DNA from: Methylomonas sp. LL1
Lineage (GTDB): Bacteria > Pseudomonadota > Gammaproteobacteria > Methylococcales > Methylomonadaceae
Assembly (NCBI RefSeq): GCF_015711015.1
Contig: NZ_CP064653.1
Location: 1,364,001-1,428,000 of the forward strand
Length of the DNA stretch: 64,000 nt
Direction of reading: 5' to 3'
Shown here: piece by piece, positions 46,443 to 55,353 of the stretch
How the letters are laid out: each line of letters opens with the position of its first letter
How positions within the stretch are numbered: the first letter of the stretch is position 1
Notes under the pieces: generated by a model
What the model saw: the letters and a program-made list of their open reading frames with translations, nothing else
What the model was told of the DNA's origin: nothing
The model's database searches: none
Made by a program: the position numbers and the translations under genes

Positions 46443-46954
46443 AAACATTAAGGGAATAAATTTAACGCGAACAAACCGCCATTGACTGAGCGGGGCCGAA
46501 GTATTGTTATCCTAAGCTCCGTCCATTGGACGACTCATGTAACAACATCAAATATGTCGAATGCATCCCGGATTTTTTCCATTGGCGGCGTAACCTATAA
46601 AGCGTCGAAGGATCAAGCAGAATCACCTTTATTAACCTAACTTTAGGGGTGGCCGAAATGTTAAGTAAATTCCACAAAATCAAACCTATTAACCACCCAA
46701 TTGCGGCGTTGAAGTTATCTCAAAGCTATCTGTATGAAATAGACTTGATAATCCAAACCTCAAATTGGCTAAGTCAAAAATCCCGAAACAAGCTCACAAT
46801 GACTCAAAAACAAAACTTAGTATGTTGAGTGCTGACATCGAGATCTTTGCTATGAGGGGAATTGGTGTCGCTGCATAAATGACTAGGGTTCGAATTCGAG
46901 CATCAAGTCGGGCTAAAGATAACCATTTCAGTACCACAACATAGAATCCCAGAG
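46443..46954. other. Intergenic region before the IS256-family element
   Basis: About 510 bases without a supportable gene. It contains one REP-like arm at 46484-46502 (GACTGAGCGGGGCCGAAGT). I see no RNA gene or strong terminator. Confidence 0.5.
46484..46502. repeat. Single arm of the GAGCGG/CCGAAG repeat
   Basis: GACTGAGCGGGGCCGAAGT matches the arms at 39871-39888 and 51825-51841 over most positions. The inverted partner arm is not obvious nearby, so this may be a half unit. Confidence 0.55.
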
Positions 46955-48276
46955 GGTGTAAGAATTTTTGTGTAAACGGCCATTAGGCAGGAAACTGCCG
47001 ATCCTTAAAGGAGCAAAAATGACCGTATTAAAATCCATCCCAACCGAATTGCTCGATACCTTGCTATCGGGTTATCAAAAACCCGAAGACCTGATTGGTG
47101 AAAACGGTCTGTTGAAGCAATTATCCAAGGCGCTGGTGGAACGTGCGTTGGAAGCCGAACTGACCGAACATCTGGGCCACGCCAAGCATGACCCCATCAC
47201 CAATCCGAGTGGCAATGCCCGTAATGGCAAAAGCCGAAAAAACCTGAAAGGCGACTTCGGCGAATTACCGATTGAGATTCCGCGTGACCGTCATGGCAGC
47301 TTCGAGCCGCAAATCGTCGCCAAACATCAAACGCGCTGGACTGGCTTCGACGACAAGATCATTTCGCTGTATGCGCGTGGAATGACGGTCCGAGAAATTC
47401 AGAGTCATCTGGAAGAGCTGTATGGCACCGAGGTTTCGCCTTCGTTGATTTCCTCGGTCACCGATGCGGTAGCCGATGAAGTTAAAACCTGGCAATCGCG
47501 CCCGCTGGAACCGGTTTATCCCATTGTCTATCTCGACTGCATACACGTCAAAGTGCGCGATACCGGCGCTGTGCGGGTCAAAGCCGTCTATCTGGCGATT
47601 GGTATCAATCTGAATGGCGAGAAGAAAGTTCTGGGGTTATGGATCGCCCAAACCGAAGGGGCTAAGTTCTGGTTACAGGTGGTCACCGAACTGAAAAATC
47701 GCGGCGTGCAGGACATTTTTATCGCCTGTGTCGATGGGCTGAAAGGGTTTCCCGAAGCCATCGAAACCGTTTATCCGCAAACCGCCGTTCAGCTTTGCAT
47801 CGTCCATCTGGTGCGTAACAGCCTGAACTATGTCAATTGGAAAATGCGCAAACGGATTGCCGATGACCTCAAGCGGATTTATCAATCGGCTACCGTTGCA
47901 GAAGCCGAGCAGCAATTGGCTGAGTTCGAGGCACAATGGAATGGCGATTATCCTTCGATTGCCCAGATATGGCGGCGTAACTGGAGTCGGGTCATCCCGT
48001 TTTTCGACTATCCGCCGGAAATACGCCGAATCATCTACACCACCAATGCCATTGAGTCGGTCAATATGAGCCTGAGGAAAATCACCAAAAATCGTGGCTC
48101 TTTCCCCAATGACGAGGCATTATCGAAACTGTTTTATCTGGCGCTGATGAATATCAGTAAAAAATGGACCATGCCATTGCATAACTGGAAAGCGGCTTTA
48201 AATCGGTTTAGCATTCAGTTCGACGACCGGATGCCAAACCGTTAATTAAACCCGTTTACACAAAATTCAGGACACC
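46955..48276 (+). mobile_element. IS256-family insertion sequence
   Basis: A 1322-bp element. The imperfect inverted repeats are 46955-46980 and 48251-48276 (20 of 26 positions agree by hand; both start GGTGT and share TTTTGTGTAAACGG). It encodes one transposase. The 8-base flanks (TCCCAGAG and TTCGAATC) do not match, so no target duplication is evident. Confidence 0.85.
47019..48245 (+). CDS. IS256-family (mutator-type) transposase
   Basis: A 408-residue DDE transposase. An AAGGAG site precedes ATG 47019; the longer frame from 46968 starts inside the left repeat. Catalytic residues are visible: Asp in VYLDCIHVKVRD, Asp in FIACVDGLKGFPEAI, and Glu in YTTNAIESVNMSLRKITK. The zinc-like N-terminal part GHAKHDPITNPSGNARNGKS is typical. 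No frameshift is seen, so the element may be functional. Confidence 0.95.
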   Translation: MTVLKSIPTELLDTLLSGYQKPEDLIGENGLLKQLSKALVERALEAELTEHLGHAKHDPITNPSGNARNGKSRKNLKGDFGELPIEIPRDRHGSFEPQIVAKHQTRWTGFDDKIISLYARGMTVREIQSHLEELYGTEVSPSLISSVTDAVADEVKTWQSRPLEPVYPIVYLDCIHVKVRDTGAVRVKAVYLAIGINLNGEKKVLGLWIAQTEGAKFWLQVVTELKNRGVQDIFIACVDGLKGFPEAIETVYPQTAVQLCIVHLVRNSLNYVNWKMRKRIADDLKRIYQSATVAEAEQQLAEFEAQWNGDYPSIAQIWRRNWSRVIPFFDYPPEIRRIIYTTNAIESVNMSLRKITKNRGSFPNDEALSKLFYLALMNISKKWTMPLHNWKAALNRFSIQFDDRMPNR

Positions 48277-48355
48277 TTCGAATCCTCGCCAAGATAGGCC
48301 TCCCTCAATTGCGTTGCTTCAAAGGAGGAAAGCCCAATAGCAAGCTCAAGATCAA

Positions 48356-50761
48356 TCAACCACCTTGCTTGGCTTTTTCCAATGTCTGCTTGGCAGTATC
48401 CAAGCCATCAAAATTAGCCTTCGAATCCACTGCTTTTTGCAGATGCTCGGCTGCCTTTGCCATATCGTTCTGTTTGAAATACAGCATACCGATATGATAA
48501 TTGTTGATAGGCGAAGCAGCATCCGCCTCCAGCGCCTTTGCCAGTATTTCCTTGGCGTAATCTAATTTACCTTGCTTATAGGCAATCCAGCCCGCCGTAT
48601 CCAGAAAACTGGGGTTTTTCGATTTAACCAAAGGTTCCGCCAGTTTGGCCGCGCGTTCCAGATTTTCCGGAGTTTCCGCGTAATCGGACAAATAACTGGC
48701 CAAATTATTGACCGCCACGGCCGAATTCGGATAGCGTTTATAAGAATCTTCATACAAGGCCAACACCTTGTCATGCTCACCGGCGCTGTGATGCAGCCGG
48801 GCCAGATCCTCGACCAATTCCATCGCGCCCTTGGTTTTTTCAATACCCTGGGTATATATCTTGACGGCTTCAGCCTTGTTTTTTTGCACCAGCTCGGCCA
48901 ATGCCAGATTACGGTAAGGACTGAACCAATCCGGCTTAATTTCCAACGATTTATTAAAGGCTTTTTGGGCCTCGGCAAAATTCTTCTGGCTTAGATGTAT
49001 GCCACCCAACAAGTTATAGGCAATAAAGTGATCGGGATGGCGTTTGATCACCTGTTGCAGTTCTGCGATGGCTTTGGCCTCCTGCTTTTGCGCCATATAG
49101 GTCTTGACCAATTCGGTCAAAGGCTCTATGGCATCCGGTTTTTTCAGCAGGGCCTGTTTAAATGCATCGATCGCGGCATCCAGCTTGCCTTCGGCCTGAT
49201 AACCCAGGGCCGACATGTAAAATCCGGCCGCATCATCCGGAAAAGCCTGCTGCACTTGTTTGGCTACATCCTGCGCCTTGTCCCATTGTTTTTTCGCCAC
49301 TTCCAGCCTGAATAAAGTTTCGAGGCCTTTTTGGCTCTTCGGATTGGCTTTTAACAGCTCGGCAATCTGCTGTCTGGCTTGGTCTTCATGACCAGCCTTG
49401 AGTTGCAAGCCGGCCAAATCCAGGCGTGCGGTTTCATCCGCGGGAGCTGCGGCGATGACTTTCTCCATGTTTTCGCGGGCCAACTCCGGCTCGTTATTGC
49501 GAAGATGAGTCGCGGCCAACAGTTTCAGGACGTTGACATTATTGGGCTGATCGACCAGTACCGAACGAAAGTCGCCAATCGCCTCCGGAATTTTGTTTTC
49601 CGCCAAGGCAAATTGACCGCGCAGGGTCAGAGCCTCGGCATCGCGCGGATTGGCCTCCAAAACGTCCTTGATCAAGGCCCTGGCTTCGTCGCCGCGTCTA
49701 TTGGCGGCATAGAAAGCAGACAACTTGTTGCGGGCGGAAATTCCGTTGGGGCCTAATTTATCTTGTTCGACGATTTGTTTCAGCGTCCCTTCGGCTTTAT
49801 CGGCTTGTTTATTGGCCAATTGCAAGGAAGCCAATTTAAACTTCAATGCGTAAGCCTCCGGCTTTTGCTCAACGATGGGCAGCAATTCGGCAATCGCTAC
49901 TTCCAGACTGCGTTTTTCCACTAAAAAGTCAATTAAATTGGACTCGGCCGCTTCATTATCGGGTAGTTTCCGGATGGCATCGCGCAATGTGGCTTCAGCC
50001 TTGTCGAGCTGATTGGTGCCGACTTGATACAGCGCCAGGTTTTTATAATGCTGAACTTCCTCGGGTTGTAGTTGAATAATGGATGCCAGCAACTCCTCGG
50101 CTTCGGCATTTTGTTTGTTTCTGGCGTAAATACCCACCAACATGGTGCGTAACGGAATACTGTCTGACTTTTTCTCAATCGATTGTTTTAAAAGCGAAAT
50201 CGCTTTTTCGACCTTGTTGTTTTTGACATTGATGGACGCCATCATCAAGGTCGCCGATACATCATCGGGACTTTTTTGCAAGGCTTTTTCAACACTCGCG
50301 ATCGCCGCGTCGCTATTGTTTTTTGCCATATGTACGCCGGCCATCAGCACCAGTGCTTCGACGTTGTCGGCTTCCTTGGCCAAGGCTTCAGTGGCCATTT
50401 TTTCGGCGTCATCCACCGCACGATTCAATAATAATAACTGCCCTACTCTAACCCTTGCCATCACATGATGTTCATCATTGGCGACGATAGTATTGTATTC
50501 CTTGAAAGCATTCTCGATTTTGCCCTGCTTGCTCAAAGTTTCGGCCATTTGAAACCGGCCTTCCCAGTTTTTAGGGTCAATTTGCAGCACATTCTTGAAA
50601 GCCAGTTGGGCTTTTTCATAATCGCCTGCCTGAAAAAGCTGCTTCCCTTCCTCCATGTATTTTGCTTTACGCTCATCGGCACCGTTGCAAGCCACCAATC
50701 CTGCGCTCAAAACAGCAATGCCTAGATTTTTAAGAATAGTTTTTTTTCTTTTCATGTACAT
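48356..50761 (-). CDS. TPR-repeat lipoprotein (PEP-CTERM system PrsT-like)
   Basis: An 801-residue protein with a lipoprotein signal (LGIAVLSAGLVACNGADE, lipid Cys in LVAC) and tetratricopeptide repeats from about residue 35 to the end, over 20 units (for example YEKAQLAFKNVLQIDPKNWE). The architecture resembles the TPR lipoprotein PrsT found in exosortase/PEP-CTERM polysaccharide loci. No exosortase or PEP-CTERM protein is seen in this window. ATG 50761 has GGAAT six bases upstream. It probably scaffolds an envelope complex. Confidence 0.8.
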   Translation of the reverse strand: MYMKRKKTILKNLGIAVLSAGLVACNGADERKAKYMEEGKQLFQAGDYEKAQLAFKNVLQIDPKNWEGRFQMAETLSKQGKIENAFKEYNTIVANDEHHVMARVRVGQLLLLNRAVDDAEKMATEALAKEADNVEALVLMAGVHMAKNNSDAAIASVEKALQKSPDDVSATLMMASINVKNNKVEKAISLLKQSIEKKSDSIPLRTMLVGIYARNKQNAEAEELLASIIQLQPEEVQHYKNLALYQVGTNQLDKAEATLRDAIRKLPDNEAAESNLIDFLVEKRSLEVAIAELLPIVEQKPEAYALKFKLASLQLANKQADKAEGTLKQIVEQDKLGPNGISARNKLSAFYAANRRGDEARALIKDVLEANPRDAEALTLRGQFALAENKIPEAIGDFRSVLVDQPNNVNVLKLLAATHLRNNEPELARENMEKVIAAAPADETARLDLAGLQLKAGHEDQARQQIAELLKANPKSQKGLETLFRLEVAKKQWDKAQDVAKQVQQAFPDDAAGFYMSALGYQAEGKLDAAIDAFKQALLKKPDAIEPLTELVKTYMAQKQEAKAIAELQQVIKRHPDHFIAYNLLGGIHLSQKNFAEAQKAFNKSLEIKPDWFSPYRNLALAELVQKNKAEAVKIYTQGIEKTKGAMELVEDLARLHHSAGEHDKVLALYEDSYKRYPNSAVAVNNLASYLSDYAETPENLERAAKLAEPLVKSKNPSFLDTAGWIAYKQGKLDYAKEILAKALEADAASPINNYHIGMLYFKQNDMAKAAEHLQKAVDSKANFDGLDTAKQTLEKAKQGG

Positions 50762-51097
50762 CTTGATTCCATTTGCTTTGGGTTATTTGGATGCTATCCG
50801 GGATAACGTTGCTCCAACGACGATTTTATCTTATTTGCCTCAAACGAAACGCCGTATTTACTAGGAATGAGAACCCCATGGTGCGACATGTTGCCGCAGG
50901 TGTCGGCACAGACTGGCGTGAACTTATCTCCCGTTTGCGGCCAACAAACATTGCTAGCCTTATTGCCAGGATTAATAAAAAGAGCGATTCACCGTTGACC
51001 AAGCAGCGCCGAAAACACCTAGCTCTAAGCGTAATCTGGACACGAACTTATACAGACGCTATGCTCTGGGGCTTAATTAGCGCCAGCTGGAGGTATC
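50762..51097. other. Intergenic region between TPR lipoprotein and dhaL
   Basis: About 335 bases between divergent genes. No reading frame with a plausible start is supported. It probably contains both promoters. Confidence 0.45.
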
Positions 51098-51724
51098 ATG
51101 TCTATTACACCTGCAAAATTTCCGGAATTGATTCACGCCATCGCAACCTCGATCAACGAACATGCCGACGCCATTACCGAACTGGATCAAGCCATTGGCG
51201 ATGGCGACCATGTCTTTAATTTGCAGCGAGGTATCGAGGCTCTACAAAGCCACAGCGCAGAAATTGCCGGCTTGGACTGGACGGCGGCCTGGCAGAAAAT
51301 AGGCATGACTGTGATGGCGGCAATTGGCGGCGCTTCCGGCTCCCTTTACGCCACCTTATTTATCAGCCTGAACAAAAACAGCAAAGACAAACCCGCCGAC
51401 CTCGCAACCTTTGCCGAAGCATTTCAATTGGGAATAGAGGCCGTAAAACAGCGCGGCAAAGCGGATGTGGGCGAGAAAACCATGCTGGATGTATTGGTGC
51501 CGGTTGCCAACGCGTTGAAACAGGATGTAACCGAAGGCAAGCCACTGACTGACATACTCGATCACATTTGCCAAGTAGCCGAGGCCGGTGTCGAGTCGAC
51601 TCGAGAGATGCTGGCCACAAAAGGTCGGGCCTCGTTTTTGGGCGAACGCAGCAAGGGCCACATCGATGCTGGTGCCAAGACCGCGCAATTAATGATTGCC
51701 GCGATTGCCGAAGTCCTGAAATAG
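51098..51724 (+). CDS. dhaL: Dihydroxyacetone kinase subunit DhaL
   Basis: A 208-residue all-helical nucleotide-binding subunit. The magnesium site appears as ELDQAIGDGDHVFNLQRGIE (Asp residues of GDGD) and the end has GRASFLGERSKGHIDAGAKT. In this copy the usual GDGDHG.NM is GDGDHVFN, a small deviation. DhaL donates phosphate to the sugar bound by DhaK. A GGAGG ribosome site precedes ATG. It is not linked to dhaK as an operon but faces it. Confidence 0.93.
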   Translation: MSITPAKFPELIHAIATSINEHADAITELDQAIGDGDHVFNLQRGIEALQSHSAEIAGLDWTAAWQKIGMTVMAAIGGASGSLYATLFISLNKNSKDKPADLATFAEAFQLGIEAVKQRGKADVGEKTMLDVLVPVANALKQDVTEGKPLTDILDHICQVAEAGVESTREMLATKGRASFLGERSKGHIDAGAKTAQLMIAAIAEVLK

Positions 51725-51772
51725 CGCCAAGTTAACCATGGATTTCCATTCCAAGCTTCATTTTATTCTTGA

Positions 51773-51841
51773 CTTCGGCTCGGCTCAGCCGACGCCTACG
51801 AAAAGTAAGTTAATGACAGAAGTTGGCTGAGCGGTGCCGAA
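51773..51841. repeat. GAGCGG/CCGAAG inverted repeat (REP-like), copy 2
   Basis: Arms CTTCGGCTCGGCTCAGCC (51773-51790) and GGCTGAGCGGTGCCGAA (51825-51841) match over 15 of 17 positions when one is inverted. It sits between the convergent dhaL and dhaK genes and could act as a transcript-end hairpin. Confidence 0.7.
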
Positions 51842-51881
51842 ACCAGCGCCTCCATCGGTCTCGGTTACATCAGCCGCCGAT

Positions 51882-52868
51882 TCAGCAGCCCCAGCGCAAT
51901 GCGGCGGTATTGACCGGCGCATCCCACAATCGCAACATTTCCTCGTCCAGCAAGGTCAGTGTCAACGAACAGCCCGCCATATCCAGCGAGGTAGTGAAAT
52001 TACCGACCAGCGAACGCTGTATCGATAATCCACGTCGGCTCCAAAATTGCCAGGCCAGTTCATAAATCAAATGCAACTCCACCAACGGCGTTGCGCCGAA
52101 ACCATTGACATGCAATAGCACCTGCTGACCAGCCTGGGGATTTAGATCGTCCTCAATATGCCCAGCCAGTTGTTCGACAATCTCGGTCGCGGACACCAGT
52201 TTGCCGGTTTCCCGTCCACGTTCGCCATGTATGCCTACGCCCATCTCGATCTCATCCTCGGCAATGGCAAAAGTCGGATGACCCAGCGCCGGCACCGTGC
52301 AACTGCTCAAGGCCACACCCATTGAGGCGGTCGCCTTCGCCACTTTCTGGCCCAGCACCTGGCAGGCCGCCAGATCGTAACCCTCTTCGGCCGCCGCACC
52401 GACGATTTTTTCGACGATAGCGGTACCGGCCACCCCTCGCCGGCCGATGCTATGCGTTTTCGGCAACGACACATCGTCGTTCACCAATACCGTCGCATTG
52501 GGCATATCCAGCATTTCCGCCGCCATTTCGAAGTTCATCACATCGCCGGCATAATTTTTGACGATGAACAACACCCCTGCTCCGCCATCCACCGCCTGGG
52601 CGGCGGCCAGCATTTGGTCGGGTGTCGGCGATGTAAAGATTTGTCCGGGACAGGCCGCATCCAACATCCCGACACCGACAAAACCGCTGTGCAAGGGTTC
52701 ATGGCCTGATCCGCCACCCGAGATCAACGCCACCTTGCCGGATTTTCGAACCGAGCGAAAAATATAATTTGGTTGGGTATTCAGTTGCACGATATCGGCA
52801 TGGGCCTTGGCAAAGCCTTGCAGACTGGTATCCAACAATGTGGCCGGGCTATCGATAAATTTTTTCAT
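51882..52868 (-). CDS. dhaK: Dihydroxyacetone kinase subunit DhaK
   Basis: A 328-residue substrate-binding subunit. The substrate loop GGGSGHEPLHSGFVGVGML is present, the covalent His lies in MGVGIHGERGRET and the C-terminal part includes LLHVNGFGATPLVELHLIYE. With DhaL and a phosphate donor it makes dihydroxyacetone phosphate. The phosphotransfer subunit DhaM of the PTS type is not in the window. The gene overlaps the upstream HAD phosphatase by four bases (ATGA). Confidence 0.94.
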   Translation of the reverse strand: MKKFIDSPATLLDTSLQGFAKAHADIVQLNTQPNYIFRSVRKSGKVALISGGGSGHEPLHSGFVGVGMLDAACPGQIFTSPTPDQMLAAAQAVDGGAGVLFIVKNYAGDVMNFEMAAEMLDMPNATVLVNDDVSLPKTHSIGRRGVAGTAIVEKIVGAAAEEGYDLAACQVLGQKVAKATASMGVALSSCTVPALGHPTFAIAEDEIEMGVGIHGERGRETGKLVSATEIVEQLAGHIEDDLNPQAGQQVLLHVNGFGATPLVELHLIYELAWQFWSRRGLSIQRSLVGNFTTSLDMAGCSLTLTLLDEEMLRLWDAPVNTAALRWGC

Positions 52869-53695
52869 TGCGACTCCTTATGTTGTTTGAGCAAAACTTG
52901 AGTGAGTTCACGAATATCCCGCATCACCCAGTTGGGCGCATAATCAAGCTTGGCAATATCACTCTCACAGGAAATACCGGTCAATACCATCAAACTGCGT
53001 ATCCCGGCGCGCACCGCCCCCAGAATATCGGTATCCAGTCTATCGCCAATCGCGATCACATAAGCGGGATCTACGCCCAAAAGCCTCAGGGCTTGCTGGT
53101 AAATGATGGGTTCGGGCTTGCCTATGGTGACAGGGGTGACACCGGTGGCCGCCCGCAGCGCCGCTAGCGTCGCCCCGTTACCGGGCAAAAATCCGCGTTC
53201 GGTCGGCAAACTGACGTCACCGTTGGTACCGAAAAAATCCGCGCCCGCTTGTATATTCAACGCCGCGGTACATAGCTTGTCCCAGCTCAATTGTTTGTCC
53301 AGGCCGCATACCACCAGATGAGCGCGCCGATCGGGTTCGATGTCGTCCAGCCCGGTCAGCGTAAAGCCTTGATCCAACAAGGGCCTTGACGCACCCGCCC
53401 CCCCGATTACGAATACCCGGGTGTCCCTCGCTGGATAGCGCTCGGCCAAAAACAGGGCCGTGGCCATGCCCGAGGTTAAAATTTCCGTTAAATCAATTTC
53501 AACGCCCATGTCCGCCAGTTTGAAGACATATTGTTCGGCCGTCAGGCTGGCATTATTCGTGGCTAACACAAAGGGCAAGCGCAAATAGCGCAAAATCTGG
53601 AACAACTCAATCAGTCCCGGCTGGGCTCGATCTCCATGCCACAGCACGCCATCCATGTCGATAATGAGACCGCGAACATCAGTAAAAGCTTGCAT
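52865..53695 (-). CDS. HAD-IIA family sugar phosphatase (NagD-like)
   Basis: A phosphatase of about 276 residues. HAD motifs are visible: motif I IDMDGVLWHGD, motif II LATNNASLT, motif III KPEPIIYQ and motif IV GDRLDTDILGA. Relatives act on p-nitrophenyl phosphate, phosphoglycolate or glycerol phosphate. ATG 53695 fits the family start; the longer frame reads through leader sequence. It overlaps dhaK (ATGA), which suggests joint triose or glycerol metabolism; that link is inferred. Confidence 0.88.
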   Translation of the reverse strand: MQAFTDVRGLIIDMDGVLWHGDRAQPGLIELFQILRYLRLPFVLATNNASLTAEQYVFKLADMGVEIDLTEILTSGMATALFLAERYPARDTRVFVIGGAGASRPLLDQGFTLTGLDDIEPDRRAHLVVCGLDKQLSWDKLCTAALNIQAGADFFGTNGDVSLPTERGFLPGNGATLAALRAATGVTPVTIGKPEPIIYQQALRLLGVDPAYVIAIGDRLDTDILGAVRAGIRSLMVLTGISCESDIAKLDYAPNWVMRDIRELTQVLLKQHKESQ

Positions 53696-53828
53696 AAACG
53701 AAATATGACATGAAATTGATCGGCCGCGGAAACCCAAAACTCCGGATAAACGCCCTGTATTTACCGCCAGAGAATTGCATAAACACTCTGCACTGTCCAG
53801 CCGAAAACCACGCACTGCTTTTTTATGC

Positions 53829-53857
53829 TTGACTTAAGCCTGATAACCCTGTTTAAT
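53829..53857 (+). promoter_or_regulatory. Sigma-70 promoter of tRNA-Phe
   Basis: TTGACT (53829-53834), a 17-base spacer and TTTAAT (53852-53857) lie 16 bases before the tRNA. The discriminator is GC-rich, as expected for stringently controlled stable RNA. Confidence 0.65.
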
Positions 53858-53873
53858 GCACGGCTCTTGACGG

Positions 53874-53949
<76 letters not shown>

Positions 53950-53957
53950 TGAATATT

Positions 53958-53993
53958 AAAGGGCTTGCAGCGATGCAAGCCCTTTTCTTTTTC
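53958..53993 (+). terminator. Rho-independent terminator after tRNA-Phe
   Basis: A perfect 12-base stem AAAGGGCTTGCA / TGCAAGCCCTTT with loop GCGA is followed by TTCTTTTT. It directly follows the tRNA and ends its transcript. Confidence 0.92.
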
Positions 53994-54203
53994 TAGCCGG
54001 CGGCTCTTTGCCGACCGCATGCCGATTCCCCGTTATTCCAAGCGAACAATCGATCGGGAATCCGGTTCCAGTAAATCCCCCTCCAACATCAATATCAACT
54101 CGAAATGCGGCTCGAGTATGCGGCCACCCATGGCTTGCTCCTCAACCTACCGGCGAGTGGCGTGATTACGGCGGCGGCAGCTCAAAATCCTCGGCGTTTT
54201 CGC

Positions 54204-54713
54204 TCACCGTTGCCCGGCCCGCTCAATCGATTCGTGAACTTTTTCGGCAAGCCTATTGATACTGCGATAGGTGACTTTTTCATGATTGCCCTTTAACTCG
54301 ATATCATAGTGCGCGGCAAGCGTTTGGTTTTTTACCCGGATCAAATGCGTCACTAGGTATGAAACCAAGAAACTGGGCTTGCTGTGCTGACTGACAATGA
54401 TCCAGTCGGCCCCGACTCGTTGGCCTAATTGAGCCGCCAGATCATGAAAGCGAAACAAATACCCAAACCCGGCATTGGCCAATTTTTGAGCGTCGGCATC
54501 GATAAACACGATTTCATAATCGCCAGCCCGCCTTAAGGCCTTGTGTAATAAAGGCGCCATCGATGCGGTGCGTTGCAGTTCGGCCGGCGTATTGGGCAGC
54601 GAACTCATATCACTGAGTTCGAAACTGACGATGGCGATGCGCTGCGCGGCACGGCCGTTTCCGGACAGTAGGATCAGCGACAACACCAGGGTAATTTTGG
54701 TCAGTTTGTTCAT
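54204..54713 (-). CDS. Exported DUF3280/DUF2380-like protein
   Basis: A 169-residue exported protein with a signal peptide (KITLVLSLILLSGNGRAAQR). The domain begins RIAIVSFELSDMSSLPNTPA and includes ADAQKLANAGFGYLFRFHDL, VGADWIIVSQHSKPSFLVSY, which matches my memory of DUF2380/DUF3280 proteins. The function is unknown. It overlaps the cupin gene by four bases (ATGA) and probably acts with it. Confidence 0.7.
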   Translation of the reverse strand: MNKLTKITLVLSLILLSGNGRAAQRIAIVSFELSDMSSLPNTPAELQRTASMAPLLHKALRRAGDYEIVFIDADAQKLANAGFGYLFRFHDLAAQLGQRVGADWIIVSQHSKPSFLVSYLVTHLIRVKNQTLAAHYDIELKGNHEKVTYRSINRLAEKVHESIERAGQR

Positions 54714-55153
54714 GAGGTTTTCCCCATTTGTTTTTTGTACAAGTCGATAAAATCCCGCATGCCGAGTTCGCCGACCACGTTCAAATCGTCGTCCAGAATC
54801 TGGTAGAACACGCCGTCGCCACCGCGGATGCTGAAAAACACGACGACATCCACATCGCCACCACCTTCCCGATGCGGCTCGTCGCTGGGCTGGCTGGAGG
54901 TATATTTGCCGACCGGCCGGATTTCCTTGAGGCTGCCGTCGGCGTGATATAGCCTATGTTCGCCCTGAATCACGAAGGTCTTGTTCAGGGACTTGTGCCG
55001 GTGCAAGACGATTTGTTGTTGGGCGGCAAACTTGAACAGCACGTCGACGATTTGATTGTTTTCATCAATATCCAGGATCGAATATTGTAGGTGATCGAAA
55101 CCGGCCAGGGTTTGCCATTGAATGTGGGTGTCATCGAAAAAGTGATTGGTCAT
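54710..55153 (-). CDS. Cupin-like protein
   Basis: A 147-residue cytoplasmic protein of the cupin fold. The metal-binding pattern is suggested by QIVLHRHKSLNKTFVIQGEH (H.H...E type) and later SDEPHREGGGDVDVVVFF. Relatives include acetylacetone-cleaving and ChrR-like cupins. It is the first gene of a two-gene unit; the two-component genes at 55354 are divergent. Confidence 0.75.
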   Translation of the reverse strand: MTNHFFDDTHIQWQTLAGFDHLQYSILDIDENNQIVDVLFKFAAQQQIVLHRHKSLNKTFVIQGEHRLYHADGSLKEIRPVGKYTSSQPSDEPHREGGGDVDVVVFFSIRGGDGVFYQILDDDLNVVGELGMRDFIDLYKKQMGKTS

Positions 55154-55353
55154 GGTTGTATCCTCGTCATTGAATGTGTGAATGTGATTTTTATCGGTCG
55201 GGCAACGACAGCTTATGCAATGCCGGGTTTGTCGTAAGCCGAATTTTGCCCGGCGAATTCGGGCAATTTGCCCGCCGTGACCGCTTGGCTTGGTGATCGG
55301 GTGATCGACTCATAAAATGCTTTGAATCTTTGCTTCATCCACACAGGCGGGCC

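Noticed and set aside
46947-48284. Target-site duplication around the IS256-family element
   Set aside because: The 8-base flanks differ; the shared GAATCC on both sides is not at equal distance.
54008-54296. Plus-strand frames after the tRNA terminator
   Set aside because: They lie partly antisense to the exported-protein gene and show no domain or start signal.
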